The position numbers and the translations under genes are program-made. A stretch of 64,000 bases of DNA from UBA5314 sp964635975. GTDB lineage: Bacteria > Bacillota > Syntrophomonadia > Syntrophomonadales > Syntrophomonadaceae. This document shows positions 24,719 through 34,002 of this stretch, piece by piece. The notes under the pieces are model-generated. The model saw only the letters and a program-made list of their open reading frames with translations. It was not told where the DNA came from and did not search any database. Each line of letters starts with the position of its first letter. The first letter of the stretch is position 1. Location of the stretch: contig CAZWPO010000010.1 in the NCBI GenBank assembly GCA_964635975.1, positions 1 through 64,000 of the forward strand, given 5' to 3'.

Positions 24719-26315
24719 GCAGATAACTTTATCTATTGCCGTCTTCCTGATTATCTTGATAATTTCAGGTTCATATATGGTGATTCGCACAAAAAGCCAG
24801 GTGAAGGATCTTTTCAGGCTGAACAAGGAACTGCAGGAGCAGGGCTACTACATGGCCGAATTCGAATTTAAAATGCTGGGTATCGCTTATGAACTGGACA
24901 AAGGTCATTATTACACTTCATTAAAACTTATCAATCAGCTGCACCATCAATTAAAAACCAAAGAAGGTTTGATCAAAGTGCCTTTATTCAATAATAAAGT
25001 AGAGGAGATGCAGTTCTATTTAGACCTTCAAAACCCCAGCACTGGCGCATTTATGGACGATTCCTATCCTTATTGCACATACACCGGTCCGACCGGCAAC
25101 GTACTGCTGCATCTAGACGCATTAGCAGAACAGACGGGCCAGCCTTTAAAGCTTAAATATCCCTTGACATACCTTGATAAAATCAATAATCCGCAGGCGA
25201 TGAAGGCCTATCTGGACGATGTGTCTACCGTGGGATGGCTTGCTTCAAAGTTCCCCCAGACCTCGTTTCATTTTGCCAGGGATATCCTGAGCCTATTCTA
25301 CGAAGACAATACGGTCGTGAAACGCGGATTGTACGATGTTGCTCCCGAAGCCCAAGATGAGTTATTACAGTGGTTTTATGAAAATCAAGATCCGCAGACC
25401 GGGCTCTGGGGGCCCAGGTCAAAAAGCGGAAAACTTCAAAAACTGGATACCAACAATACTGTATCGATTATGAAAGTATTTGTGGATAGTGAGGGCAATA
25501 ATTTGCATGAATCATATCCATTGCGCTACAAAGACGAACTAGCCCAATCCATCCTGGAAGAGTTAGGCAAGCCTATACCTCAAGATGATGAATTGGATCA
25601 ATGGCACGAGTGGAATCTAAAAACCTCCAAATCTCTAAAGGCGCTTATCAGGTATCTGTGGAAAGACATATCGGCGATGAATAAGGAGAAGGCTAAGGGT
25701 TTTACCGAATACTATATCAGGCTGAAATTCGAAAAGTTCTATATCCCCGAAGAAGGAGGGTTCAGTTATTACCCTCACGGGGAACATGCAACTGTAGACG
25801 GGACTCGTGAGTTTTCTATATTCAAAGATATTGGAGCTTTTTCAGGAGAGAAGCAGGCTAAGATATGGGGGGCGGCGGAAGAAACCATCGCCGATCTTGG
25901 AGTTTATAAAACAAGTGTTATTGAAAAAGATGATTTAGATTTAATCGCAGGACAATCCGTCAATTCTCTTCGCATATATAAAGAAAATCCAAACTATAGA
26001 GATTTAACATCGGGTGTGGCCGGAATCATATATCCCATAGAAACGCCTGTTCTTGACATCGTTGAACTTATACCCAGGATTAAACACTGGGTTAAATCAA
26101 CCGACCAGGTCATGGGTAATTGGGTTTCAAAAGAAGAGATTATCCAAGAGCTAGACTCCATAAATATTGAGGAAGTTCCAGTTTATATAAATGACATTCC
26201 GTTGGAAAGCTGTAATAGTATTTTGAAGAGTAATGAGAAATTAGTGGTTATCGGATTTGATGTACTTCAAGTGCCTAGATACAGGGTCGTATTTGAATAT
26301 GATACCGAGATGTAA
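24708..26315 (+). CDS. Membrane-anchored protein with toroid-like repeats, unknown function
   Basis: A 535-aa protein with one N-terminal membrane segment (residues 5-23) and a large extracytoplasmic part. Several spaced motifs (FYLDLQNPSTGAFMDD; FYENQDPQTGLWGP; LDTNNTVSIMKVF) resemble the QxxxTGxWG repeats of alpha/alpha-toroid proteins such as the prenyltransferase/squalene-cyclase class. I cannot assign an enzyme. Translation is coupled to PadR (11 bp overlap, AGGGGGG about 9 bases upstream). The 26-bp inverted repeat starts at the stop codon. Confidence 0.7.
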   Translation: MRHKQITLSIAVFLIILIISGSYMVIRTKSQVKDLFRLNKELQEQGYYMAEFEFKMLGIAYELDKGHYYTSLKLINQLHHQLKTKEGLIKVPLFNNKVEEMQFYLDLQNPSTGAFMDDSYPYCTYTGPTGNVLLHLDALAEQTGQPLKLKYPLTYLDKINNPQAMKAYLDDVSTVGWLASKFPQTSFHFARDILSLFYEDNTVVKRGLYDVAPEAQDELLQWFYENQDPQTGLWGPRSKSGKLQKLDTNNTVSIMKVFVDSEGNNLHESYPLRYKDELAQSILEELGKPIPQDDELDQWHEWNLKTSKSLKALIRYLWKDISAMNKEKAKGFTEYYIRLKFEKFYIPEEGGFSYYPHGEHATVDGTREFSIFKDIGAFSGEKQAKIWGAAEETIADLGVYKTSVIEKDDLDLIAGQSVNSLRIYKENPNYRDLTSGVAGIIYPIETPVLDIVELIPRIKHWVKSTDQVMGNWVSKEEIIQELDSINIEEVPVYINDIPLESCNSILKSNEKLVVIGFDVLQVPRYRVVFEYDTEM

Positions 26316-26376
26316 ACAAGGGGACGGTTCCCTTGTTTGGTCCACTTTGGCAAACAAGGGAACCGTCCCTTTGTTT
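26314..26376. repeat. Long inverted repeat (GGGACGGTTCCC element)
   Basis: Two 26-base arms (26314-26339 and 26351-26376) complementary at all but one position flank an 11-base loop. The arm core is CAAGGGGACGGTTCCCTTG. It begins on the stop codon of the preceding gene and is the best-preserved member of the repeat family seen at 1-27 and, more loosely, 3252-3275, 3577-3622 and 6714-6760. RNA from it would form a very stable hairpin, but it lacks a U-tract. Confidence 0.9.
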
Positions 26377-26450
26377 GCGGGGATTAAATACAGCTGTGCT
26401 ATACTGTGTATAGTAAATACCGGGGAACAATTGTTAAGGGGGTTTCTTGT

Positions 26451-27632
26451 ATGAAAAAAAAGTTCAGGTTCTTTTCATCCTGCCTCGTTGTGCTGCTGAC
26501 AGCCATGAGTTTCGTGTGTTCTCCCGCCTGCGCTGAAATGATTCCTCTGTCGATGTCGATACAGAAAGATATTATTATCGTGAGTCCACTGTTACCTGCT
26601 GCGCCAGCAAAACTGAAAGCAGTATTTGGACCGGATTATCCGACCACTACCCTGACCTGGAAAGACAACTCTAGTAATGAAACCGGCTTTGAGATCTGGC
26701 GCCGGACTGAAGGTGCGGGCGATTATGAGCTTCTGAAGAAAACCGCGGCCAATGTGACCTCAGAATATGACCGGGGCGAGAGCGGCCTGCCCGGCGAAGG
26801 ACCGTATATGGATCTGATGCTACAGCTTCCGAACACTACTTTCTACTATAAGGTAAGGGCCTATAATGCAATCGGCTTCTCAGCGTTTTCCAATGAATCC
26901 TCCTACACTACACCGGAGATGCCGGCGGACGTTTCCGGCCTGAAGGCCAAAATACTTTCAGATACTAGCGTCCAGCTAAGTTGGAAGGACAACTCCGATA
27001 ATGAAACCGGATTTATGGTTCACCGTGGGCCCAAACTGCAGGAACCTCCCGGCGACTGGGGCCAGTTCTGCAAAGATTACAAGCTGGCGGCAGACACCGA
27101 GAAATGTACTGACACCGGACTGGTACCCGGCAAAACCTATATATATACGGTTCATGCCTACAATCCTTACCAGTCCAATATATGCAATACGGAGTCTGTG
27201 GAGGTAACCCCGGGGGATCCCAATTTCAGATTGGTAAGGAAAATACCGCTGACCATAAAGCTGCATCTGCATGATCCCAATATGGAGATCAACGGCGTCA
27301 GCCAGGAGATTGATCCGGGCAACAGGGTAGCCCCGGTAATCGTGGACGGTAGATTGATGCTGCCGGTGCGCGCACTGATTGAAAGCATGGGTGGAACGCT
27401 TTCCTGGGATGAGTCAGAAAAGAAGGTCGTCATAGAAAATGGAGCCAAGAGGATAGAACTCTGGATAGGAAGTAATATTACCAGGATAGACGGGGTAGAG
27501 AAGCATTCTGACGTACCGCCGGCCATCATAAACTCGCGGACCATGCTCCCCCTGCGCTTCATAACCGAAAACCTTGGATGCACCGTGCGTTGGGATGAGG
27601 CCACCCATGAGGCGATTGTGGAGACTGAATAA
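26451..27632 (+). CDS. Secreted protein with two fibronectin III domains and a stalk domain
   Basis: A 393-aa exported protein; ATG 26451 follows AAGGGGG by 8 bases, which is preferable to an in-frame ATG at 26406. A signal peptide (to about residue 31, ending SPACA) precedes two fibronectin type III domains (about 45-155 and 160-255, both with LTWKDNS/LSWKDNS and NETGF motifs) and a copper-amine-oxidase N-terminal stalk domain (about 275-390, with DGRLMLPVRALIESMGG and NSRTMLPLRFITENLGC). Likely a cell-surface adhesion or display protein. It is followed by hairpin repeat copy C, which can terminate it. Confidence 0.87.
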   Translation: MKKKFRFFSSCLVVLLTAMSFVCSPACAEMIPLSMSIQKDIIIVSPLLPAAPAKLKAVFGPDYPTTTLTWKDNSSNETGFEIWRRTEGAGDYELLKKTAANVTSEYDRGESGLPGEGPYMDLMLQLPNTTFYYKVRAYNAIGFSAFSNESSYTTPEMPADVSGLKAKILSDTSVQLSWKDNSDNETGFMVHRGPKLQEPPGDWGQFCKDYKLAADTEKCTDTGLVPGKTYIYTVHAYNPYQSNICNTESVEVTPGDPNFRLVRKIPLTIKLHLHDPNMEINGVSQEIDPGNRVAPVIVDGRLMLPVRALIESMGGTLSWDESEKKVVIENGAKRIELWIGSNITRIDGVEKHSDVPPAIINSRTMLPLRFITENLGCTVRWDEATHEAIVETE

Positions 27633-27736
27633 ACGCTGCATCTGAGCTCGCAATAACGGGCATTAGGACTCGAATCCTCAAGAAGTTTATGCGTATGAGC
27701 CAAAGAAGATTAACAGGGAAATGAATATTCCACTGT

Positions 27737-27911
27737 GAACCCGCCAGAAATGGCGGGTTCAGACCGTCAAAAAAGGCGACTAGCTGTGTCACTACACAAA
27801 GCCCGCTCAATCACCGTATCCCATATACGGCTCAATCGCGGGCTTTATTTATTCCTTGCTATTCAACTTTTTTGCTCGCTCTGCCAGCTTGCCAACTTCT
27901 TTGACAAGCTG
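27737..27911. repeat. Modular hairpin repeat, copy C
   Basis: In order: a perfect 9-bp hairpin GAACCCGCC/GGCGGGTTC with loop AGAAAT (27737-27760); the conserved block CAGACCGTCAAAAAA; a nested hairpin AAAGCCCGC (27798-27806)/GCGGGCTTT (27838-27846) enclosing CCGTAT/ATACGG, with CTCAATC on both sides of the internal loop, followed by ATTTATT; then CAACTTTTTTGCTCGCTCTGCCAG and a CAGCTTG/CAAGCTG stem. Blocks recur at 9210-9366 and 51944-52225. The nested hairpin could act as a terminator for the gene at 26451-27632. Confidence 0.75.
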
Positions 27912-27969
27912 AACCCGCCAGAAATGGAGAGTTCTTTGCTCCCTGGGCAAATGTGGACCGATAATCATT

Positions 27970-28000
27970 TTGACACAAATGTGACACAAAGATGTAAAAT
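27970..28000 (+). promoter_or_regulatory. Candidate promoter of the 28215 gene with a direct repeat
   Basis: TTGACA (27970-27975) and TAAAAT (27995-28000) are 19 bp apart, a little long. TGACACAAA occurs twice, 11 bp start to start, across this spacer, which could be a one-turn-spaced operator. The stretch 28001-28214 is otherwise non-coding leader with a small CCTGG/CCAGG hairpin near 28103. Confidence 0.38.
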
Positions 28001-28214
28001 TGTTATTAACACATCTCTTGCCGGGGAGGGTTGTATTATGCTGTAACATAGCCTAACCGCTGTTCTTGAAACTAACACTTCTATTGTTTTTTATCCCGTG
28101 CCTGGTGCCAGGGAATATATACTTTGATTAACGAACGATGACCGCTAGACCTGACGTTTCCCCCGAGCGGGGAAATGCTTGATGACATAATAAAGTGCTG
28201 GAGGGGTAGATGGA

Positions 28215-30593
28215 ATGAAGAAGAAAAACGTATGGATTGCTCTGGGTTTGGCGTTGATAATGCTTACTGCTAGTGCGCTGTCTCCATGCGCACCGCCGGC
28301 AAAAGCCGAATGTATGGGATATGATATCCACGCATACTGGGATAATGATGTAAGCGCCTCGGTAGATAAACGCAATCTGGAGCCCGATCCCTGGAGTCAG
28401 ACGGTGACCGTAAACTACGATATCAATATAGCATTTGTGGGTAACTACGACTATGATTGGTACATCCAGGTCACGCCCACCACCCTGCGAAAAAAATTGA
28501 ATTCAGAACGGGTAGGCAACAGGATTACCGGCTCATGGACCATAAAACTATCCGATCTGGTTGATCCGCAAAGCGGCAGAACCACTCCGAACGGGGATTA
28601 TGAATTCACATTCTATGGTCTGGGCGGCGTCGAGTATACATATTTTGGCAATATCTATAAAACCACTGTTAAGCCGGACCAGCATTATTATACAGACACT
28701 CGCTTTCTTGTGGCCGACATATACTCTCAGCTGAGCTCTCCAAAACAGGCCGCTCCCGGGGATAATGTTACAGTTAGCTGGGATATAGCCCCTTCCAACG
28801 GAGATGCCTGGATCGGATTTTACAAGTGGGGTGAACCCGATTCCAATCCATTAAGAAGGGTGTTTTTAAGTTCCTTGAGCGGGAAGCAGTGGACGGTGCC
28901 CGGAATGTATACCGGCGTATCGCCGGGAACATATGACTTCAGGCTTTTTAAGGATAACAGCGGATCATATTACATGAACGGGAAGACCGATATACTATTC
29001 GAGTACAACAAGCCAACTATTACGGTCGATGCTCTGGAAGTCCATCCCGGCGATGACTTTAGAATTACGTGGACTGGAGGGCCGCCGTATGACGCTCTGG
29101 GGCACATGGATATGTACCATGCTGACACGCTCTGGGGAGCATTTACAGCCGGATTGGATCCCGAGGGAGATATAAACTATCACCTGCATACCAATGCGTC
29201 GCCTGGCTTCTATCAGGTGCGTATGTACGCCAGAGACGACATCCTGGTCGGAGTCAGCAACGGCTTTGCGGTGACACCCGCTGGTTCGCAGCAATCGCCG
29301 GGCGGGGGAGCCGGGGGGAGCGCCGCTGATACTGGCACTACCGGCACGAGCAGCAGCACGGGCACCGGCGCTTCGTCTACCGGGACGGCGGTGGGCAGCA
29401 CCATCGTACTCCCGGTGGGGCAGTCCACCATGACCGTCAACGGGGCCACCAAGGAGATCGATCCCGGGCAGGGTACCGCACCGGTACTGGTCAACGGGCG
29501 GGTCTTCGTCCCGATCCGGTCCATTGTGGAGACTCTGGGCGGGACTATCGGCTGGTCGGCTCCCGAACAGAAGCTGACGATAAATATGGGGACCAACACC
29601 ATCGATCTGTGGATCGGGCAGAATAACGCCCGGGTAGGCGGCGTATCCAAAACCCTGGATACCGCGCCGTTCGTTTCCGATACCGGCCGCACCATGCTGC
29701 CGCTGCGATTCGTAACCGAAAACCTCGGATGCCAGGTCTCATGGGATGCTGCATCCCAGCAGGCCACCATCTCATCCACGGCAGGGGGCAGCAGCATCGC
29801 TCCGGTTACCACCCCGACGGCCACAACTATAACCGATACCACCACGACAGTGATACCGGGTACCCCGACCGGCAGCACCAGCAGTTCATCTGCGCAGGCC
29901 GAAGCAAATGACAGCAGCCTGGCTGCCCGTTACAAGTTCAACGGCGATTTCACAGACGCCTCGGGTAGCGGGAACGATGGGACAAAGGTAGGCGATGTCT
30001 CCTTTATCGATGACAGTGTTATGGGGAAATGCGTCTCATTCAACGGCGGATATGTTAATGTCGAGAGCAGTCCGGAGCTCAACCTGGGAGAGAAGTTTAG
30101 CGTCGCCGTTTGGGTCAAGGTTGATCCGAGTATGGCGATTCCCAACAATAAAACCGGACCCATCATCTCTAAACTGGATGACAAAGAAGTATATAACAAC
30201 TATATCTGGTACACCCGCGGAACTTTCGGTATTAGAGCTGACATGAGGACCAATATAGGTGAGAAGTATAACGGTGAAAAGTCGATTCAGATCAAACCGT
30301 TTACTGATTATCACTTAAACAACTGGTCCCACCTGGTATTCTCGGGCGACGGGCAGAACCTCTACCTGTATCACAACGGCAGCTTGATATCGACGCAGGC
30401 AATCGGCAGCGGCGTCTCGATAACCCCTTCCAATAGCGATAAGGCCGATATGAGGATCGGCAACGGGAACGATATAAACAACAAGACCCTGTTTTTCATG
30501 GGCATGATGGACGACTTGAGGATATACAACCGGACTCTGGGTGCTGGTGAAATCCAAACTCTGTATAACGGCGGTACTCCTACCGGGAACTAA
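28215..30593 (+). CDS. Secreted stalk-domain / LamG protein
   Basis: A 792-aa exported protein with a signal peptide (to about residue 31). The N-terminal 350 residues look like two or three beta-sandwich domains (VTVNYDINIAFVG; DNVTVSWDIAPSNGD; DDFRITWTGGPPYD). A Gly/Ser/Thr linker (about 355-395) leads to a stalk domain (about 400-520, with NGRVFVPIRSIVETLGG and GRTMLPLRFVTENLGC), a second Ser/Thr linker, and a C-terminal LamG domain (about 570-790) very like that at the end of the 369 gene. GGAGGGG lies about 9 bases before the ATG. Likely a surface-displayed glycan- or protein-binding protein. Confidence 0.87.
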   Translation: MKKKNVWIALGLALIMLTASALSPCAPPAKAECMGYDIHAYWDNDVSASVDKRNLEPDPWSQTVTVNYDINIAFVGNYDYDWYIQVTPTTLRKKLNSERVGNRITGSWTIKLSDLVDPQSGRTTPNGDYEFTFYGLGGVEYTYFGNIYKTTVKPDQHYYTDTRFLVADIYSQLSSPKQAAPGDNVTVSWDIAPSNGDAWIGFYKWGEPDSNPLRRVFLSSLSGKQWTVPGMYTGVSPGTYDFRLFKDNSGSYYMNGKTDILFEYNKPTITVDALEVHPGDDFRITWTGGPPYDALGHMDMYHADTLWGAFTAGLDPEGDINYHLHTNASPGFYQVRMYARDDILVGVSNGFAVTPAGSQQSPGGGAGGSAADTGTTGTSSSTGTGASSTGTAVGSTIVLPVGQSTMTVNGATKEIDPGQGTAPVLVNGRVFVPIRSIVETLGGTIGWSAPEQKLTINMGTNTIDLWIGQNNARVGGVSKTLDTAPFVSDTGRTMLPLRFVTENLGCQVSWDAASQQATISSTAGGSSIAPVTTPTATTITDTTTTVIPGTPTGSTSSSSAQAEANDSSLAARYKFNGDFTDASGSGNDGTKVGDVSFIDDSVMGKCVSFNGGYVNVESSPELNLGEKFSVAVWVKVDPSMAIPNNKTGPIISKLDDKEVYNNYIWYTRGTFGIRADMRTNIGEKYNGEKSIQIKPFTDYHLNNWSHLVFSGDGQNLYLYHNGSLISTQAIGSGVSITPSNSDKADMRIGNGNDINNKTLFFMGMMDDLRIYNRTLGAGEIQTLYNGGTPTGN

Positions 30594-30623
30594 ATACCGG
30601 CTCATGACAAGAGAAGCAAGGGC

Positions 30624-30659
30624 AAGCCCGCCAGAGTACTGGCGGGCTTCATTTTTTTT
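30624..30659 (+). terminator. Intrinsic terminator of the 28215 gene
   Basis: An 11-bp perfect stem AAGCCCGCCAG/CTGGCGGGCTT with a 4-base loop, followed by CATTTTTTTT, 30 bp after the stop codon. A textbook rho-independent terminator. Confidence 0.92.
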
Positions 30660-30824
30660 AAGAAATGAAATTAATACCGGTGAGTAATATTGATGTATGA
30701 CCAGAGAAGCAAAGCGGTATATGCCACTATGGCAAAGACCATCTTCGCCAAAATTCGACCAAAAGTGTAGCTATGCTTGTGTTAAAGTTTCCTTGAAAGA
30801 CATGTTCCAGGGAGGGGCCTCAGA

Positions 30825-33197
30825 TTGAATGATAAGGAGCGCAGCCAGGAGGAGCTAATCAAGGAAATTGACGAACTTCGTCGCCGCAGCGAGCTCAATG
30901 AGCAGCGCGCCAATATCTTATATGCTATTATCGAGGCCATCCCATACGAACTTACCATCTATGATAAGAATGGAAATATTACTACTGTAGATGAATTTTC
31001 TAAAAATCTATCCTCTCTTACACCCCGCAGTCTGAAAACCGCACTGGAAGCACCCATTAATAGCGCCCTGAATGGGAAAATAGTTGAGAATCGTGTATTA
31101 ACATCTACTGATATGGCAGGAAAAGAAACTCATTCATCGATTAGTTCTGCTCCTATACGCGCGTCGAGCCGCGAGATTACCGGCGCGCTAGCCATTCATA
31201 AAGACATCTCGGAGCGCAAGCAAGTAGAGCAGGCGCTGATGGAGAAAGAGGCGCGGCAGGAGAAGACCATTGAGGAGCAAACCGAGGAACTAAAAAAAGC
31301 ATATGAGGGTCTGGCAAACATCCTGGAAAGTATAGCGGATCCGTTTTTCACCCTGGACCGGGAGTGGAGGTTTGCCTACATAAACAGACAAGCCCAGGAA
31401 CTATACTATCCAGATGGGAATTTAGTGGGCAAAAACATCTGGAGCATATTCCCCAGTCTGGTGAACAGTATCTTCTGGGAAAAGTATCACGAGGTAATGG
31501 AGAGTAAAAAACCCCTGGTGTTTGAAGCTAAAACGTTATATCCAGGGCGCTGGTCAGAGCTTATCGTTTATCCTTTCGGAGACGGGATCTCTGTGCTTTT
31601 TCGCGACATTACCGAACGCAAAAAGGCCGAGGATGTATTAAAACTCAATCAACAGCGGATGGAAGCGCTCCTGGAATTAAACCAGATGAATAGTAATTCT
31701 TTAAGGGAACTGGCCGGACTCGCCTATCAGAAAGCACTGAACTTGACCGGCAGTGATATCGGATTCCTGGGCTTTGTAGACGAACAAACAACTGATGTAG
31801 ACGTATGGTACTGGCCGGGAAAAATAATGGAAGAGTGCCAGGTTTTGCGGGAGAATTTACTCTTTCCATTGGCCGGGGCTGGTATATGGGCAGAGGCATT
31901 GCGTCAGAACCGACCCATAGTAATTAATGACTACTCGGCGCCGCACCCATTAAAGAGGGGCTTCCCGCCTGGTCATGTCGGGTTGAAGAACCTGCTGGTG
32001 GTACCGCTCAATGACGGGAACAGATGTGTGGCCGTTATGGCGGTCGCCAATAAAAATAGTGATTATGATGAACTGGATGTTCTGCAATTAAACCTGCTGA
32101 TAGGAGGTCTGAACAAGATCGTCCGGCGCTGGAAAGCCGAGGAAGCGATGCGCCAATCTGAAGACCGGTTTTGGACCTTTTTTAATACTAGTCCCACGGC
32201 CATGGTGTTATTCTGGAGGGAGAGCGGAGAGATCATCGATGCCAATCCCTCCACAGAAAGGCTTTTTAAACATACTAGAGTAGAAATGATTGGGAAGGCA
32301 TACCAGGAGATAGGTGTAATAGTATCGCCACTACCCAGAGCGAATAGATATGGAATGAAGATAGAGGGAAGCGAGCGCCGGGAGGTGGAGATCAGGCTGA
32401 GTGATGGAAGCCGCATCAGGACTATATCGGTAATTACCTGGCTTAAGGGTGATGAAGAAGGCCAGGGGCTGGCGTCTTTCATTGATATTACTGACCTTCG
32501 ACGAATGGAGTCCGAAATAGCCCGACTGGACCGGCTCAACCTGATCGGGGAGATGGCGGCGAGCATTGGGCATGAGATCAGGAATCCTATGACAGCAATA
32601 CGAGGATTCCTGCAGATGCTGGGCGATAAAGATGAATATTCCCAGGACCGTATCTATTTTGACCTGATGGTAGAGGAGATAGACCGGGCTAACGGTATTA
32701 TCAGCGAGTATCTGGGTATGGCCAAAAATAAGCGAGTAGATTTGCAGGCAGAGTCTTTGAGCGAGATAGTAAACTCACTTCTCCCAATGATTCAGTCTGA
32801 TGCCAATTATCGTGAAATGAATGTACGGGTTGAGATAAGTCAGACTCCCGATGTAAATGTAGATGTTAATGAGATCCGACAGCTAATCCTGAACATAGTG
32901 CGAAATGCCCTTGAAGCCATGAAACCGGGCGGAACGCTTATTATAGGTACATTATTCAAAAATAACGAGACCGTTCTCTATATAAAGGATCAAGGGCATG
33001 GATTGCCCGGCGAAATACAAAACAAAATAGGTACTCCTTTTATCACCACAAAGGAAAAAGGGACAGGATTGGGATTGGCAGTTTGCTATAGCATCGCCGC
33101 CCGGCACAATGCCAGTATAGATTACCAGACAGGGCAGGGAGGAACGACGTTTTATGTGAGGTTCCCCCCGCCGGTTGATCATCAATCCAGCGCTTAA
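30825..33197 (+). CDS. Cytoplasmic PAS/GAF sensor histidine kinase
   Basis: A 790-aa kinase started at TTG 30825 (GGGAGGGG 7 bases upstream). Domains in order: short coiled coil (1-30), PAS (about 35-130), PAS (about 170-270), GAF (about 285-435), PAS (about 445-565), HisKA with phosphoacceptor motif MAASIGHEIRNPMTAIRGFL (about 580), and HATPase with N, G1 (DQGHGLPG) and G2 (GTGLGLAV) boxes. There is no membrane segment, so it senses an internal signal. No receiver-domain regulator with a phosphorylatable Asp lies beside it. The HisKA-HATPase half is highly similar to the kinase at 34003-35601, pointing to duplication. Confidence 0.92.
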   Translation: MNDKERSQEELIKEIDELRRRSELNEQRANILYAIIEAIPYELTIYDKNGNITTVDEFSKNLSSLTPRSLKTALEAPINSALNGKIVENRVLTSTDMAGKETHSSISSAPIRASSREITGALAIHKDISERKQVEQALMEKEARQEKTIEEQTEELKKAYEGLANILESIADPFFTLDREWRFAYINRQAQELYYPDGNLVGKNIWSIFPSLVNSIFWEKYHEVMESKKPLVFEAKTLYPGRWSELIVYPFGDGISVLFRDITERKKAEDVLKLNQQRMEALLELNQMNSNSLRELAGLAYQKALNLTGSDIGFLGFVDEQTTDVDVWYWPGKIMEECQVLRENLLFPLAGAGIWAEALRQNRPIVINDYSAPHPLKRGFPPGHVGLKNLLVVPLNDGNRCVAVMAVANKNSDYDELDVLQLNLLIGGLNKIVRRWKAEEAMRQSEDRFWTFFNTSPTAMVLFWRESGEIIDANPSTERLFKHTRVEMIGKAYQEIGVIVSPLPRANRYGMKIEGSERREVEIRLSDGSRIRTISVITWLKGDEEGQGLASFIDITDLRRMESEIARLDRLNLIGEMAASIGHEIRNPMTAIRGFLQMLGDKDEYSQDRIYFDLMVEEIDRANGIISEYLGMAKNKRVDLQAESLSEIVNSLLPMIQSDANYREMNVRVEISQTPDVNVDVNEIRQLILNIVRNALEAMKPGGTLIIGTLFKNNETVLYIKDQGHGLPGEIQNKIGTPFITTKEKGTGLGLAVCYSIAARHNASIDYQTGQGGTTFYVRFPPPVDHQSSA

Positions 33198-33249
33198 GAT
33201 CAAAAAACGACTTCTATCAGATACATTTTTATAGCCAGGTAGGTGTGGA

Positions 33250-33627
33250 TCATTTCATGATATACGTTGCCAGTACGGCTTGAAGAGCGTATATGTTAAG
33301 ACTTTTGTTGAACAGTATTCCCACCGGGGCAGGGGTGCCGGAGATCCAGATTTTGAGTTCCGCATCCAGGTCAAAATGACCGGATGTTTCTATACTGAAG
33401 TGAGTGATGCTTTTGTACGGTATCGAGTGATACTCGGTCTTTTTCCCGGTCAGTCCCTGCCTATCCACCAGTATCAGCCGCTTATTGGTGAAAATAAACA
33501 TATTTCTGATGAGTTTATAAGCTCTTTCTATAATCTCATTTTCGCCCAGCAGGTTGGCATACTCCTTCTGGACATCATTGATATTGGTCTCAGATGCATT
33601 CCCTATCAAGGCATCGAACAAACCCAT
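33250..33627 (-). CDS. Bacterial PH-domain protein
   Basis: A 125-aa cytoplasmic protein with the bacterial pleckstrin-homology pattern: ENEIIERAYKLIRNMFIFTNKRLILVD, then SIPYKSITHFSIETSGHFD and DAELKIWI. Such small YokE/YvbH-like proteins have no established enzymatic role. GGAG lies 9 bases before the ATG. It is encoded on the opposite strand between two related histidine kinases, converging on the first. Confidence 0.82.
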   Translation of the reverse strand: MGLFDALIGNASETNINDVQKEYANLLGENEIIERAYKLIRNMFIFTNKRLILVDRQGLTGKKTEYHSIPYKSITHFSIETSGHFDLDAELKIWISGTPAPVGILFNKSLNIYALQAVLATYIMK

Positions 33628-34002
33628 GATTTTCCACTCCTTTACTGATTATTCATCAAGCGGGCAGGCCGGCGGGACATGCTTATGCCTGCTCTGCTGC
33701 GGAGGCGCTGCAGTACGCAGATGCCGCAGATACAGATATATTCTAGGTAAATGCCTTTCCGTGCCGTTGGTCCCGATTGATTATCATTTTAGCACAGATG
33801 GAGAAGAAGACAGAATTAACTGGAGCAGGTTTAATTATAGTGCAAATTTACATTACTTTAGCACCGTCAGTCCAGAAAACTAATCCTTATCTCCGACTAA
33901 AGTACCAAAATGGGCAATTCGCCAGGATTCGACTTTTCTGATACTCCGCTTGTGTTAGAGTATTTTTGGGGGGAATACATAATATTCCAGGGGGGCTTTG
34001 CT
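33628..34002. other. Divergent intergenic region between the PH gene and second kinase
   Basis: About 375 bp. The end of it (GCTTGTGTTAGAGT, then a CCAGGGGGG site) resembles the sequence before the first kinase (GCTTGTGTTAAAGT, then CCAGGGAGGGG), so the duplication of the two kinase genes included their leaders. No other gene seen. Confidence 0.5.

Noticed and set aside
27946..28214. A cyclic-di-GMP or other riboswitch in the leader of the 28215 surface protein
   Set aside because: I looked for the GEMM core blocks and did not find them; only a small hairpin and a promoter-like pair are present.
33910..34002. The ATG at 33910 as start of the second PAS kinase
   Set aside because: No ribosome binding site, and the added 31 residues are absent from the paralogue, whose TTG start aligns with TTG 34003.
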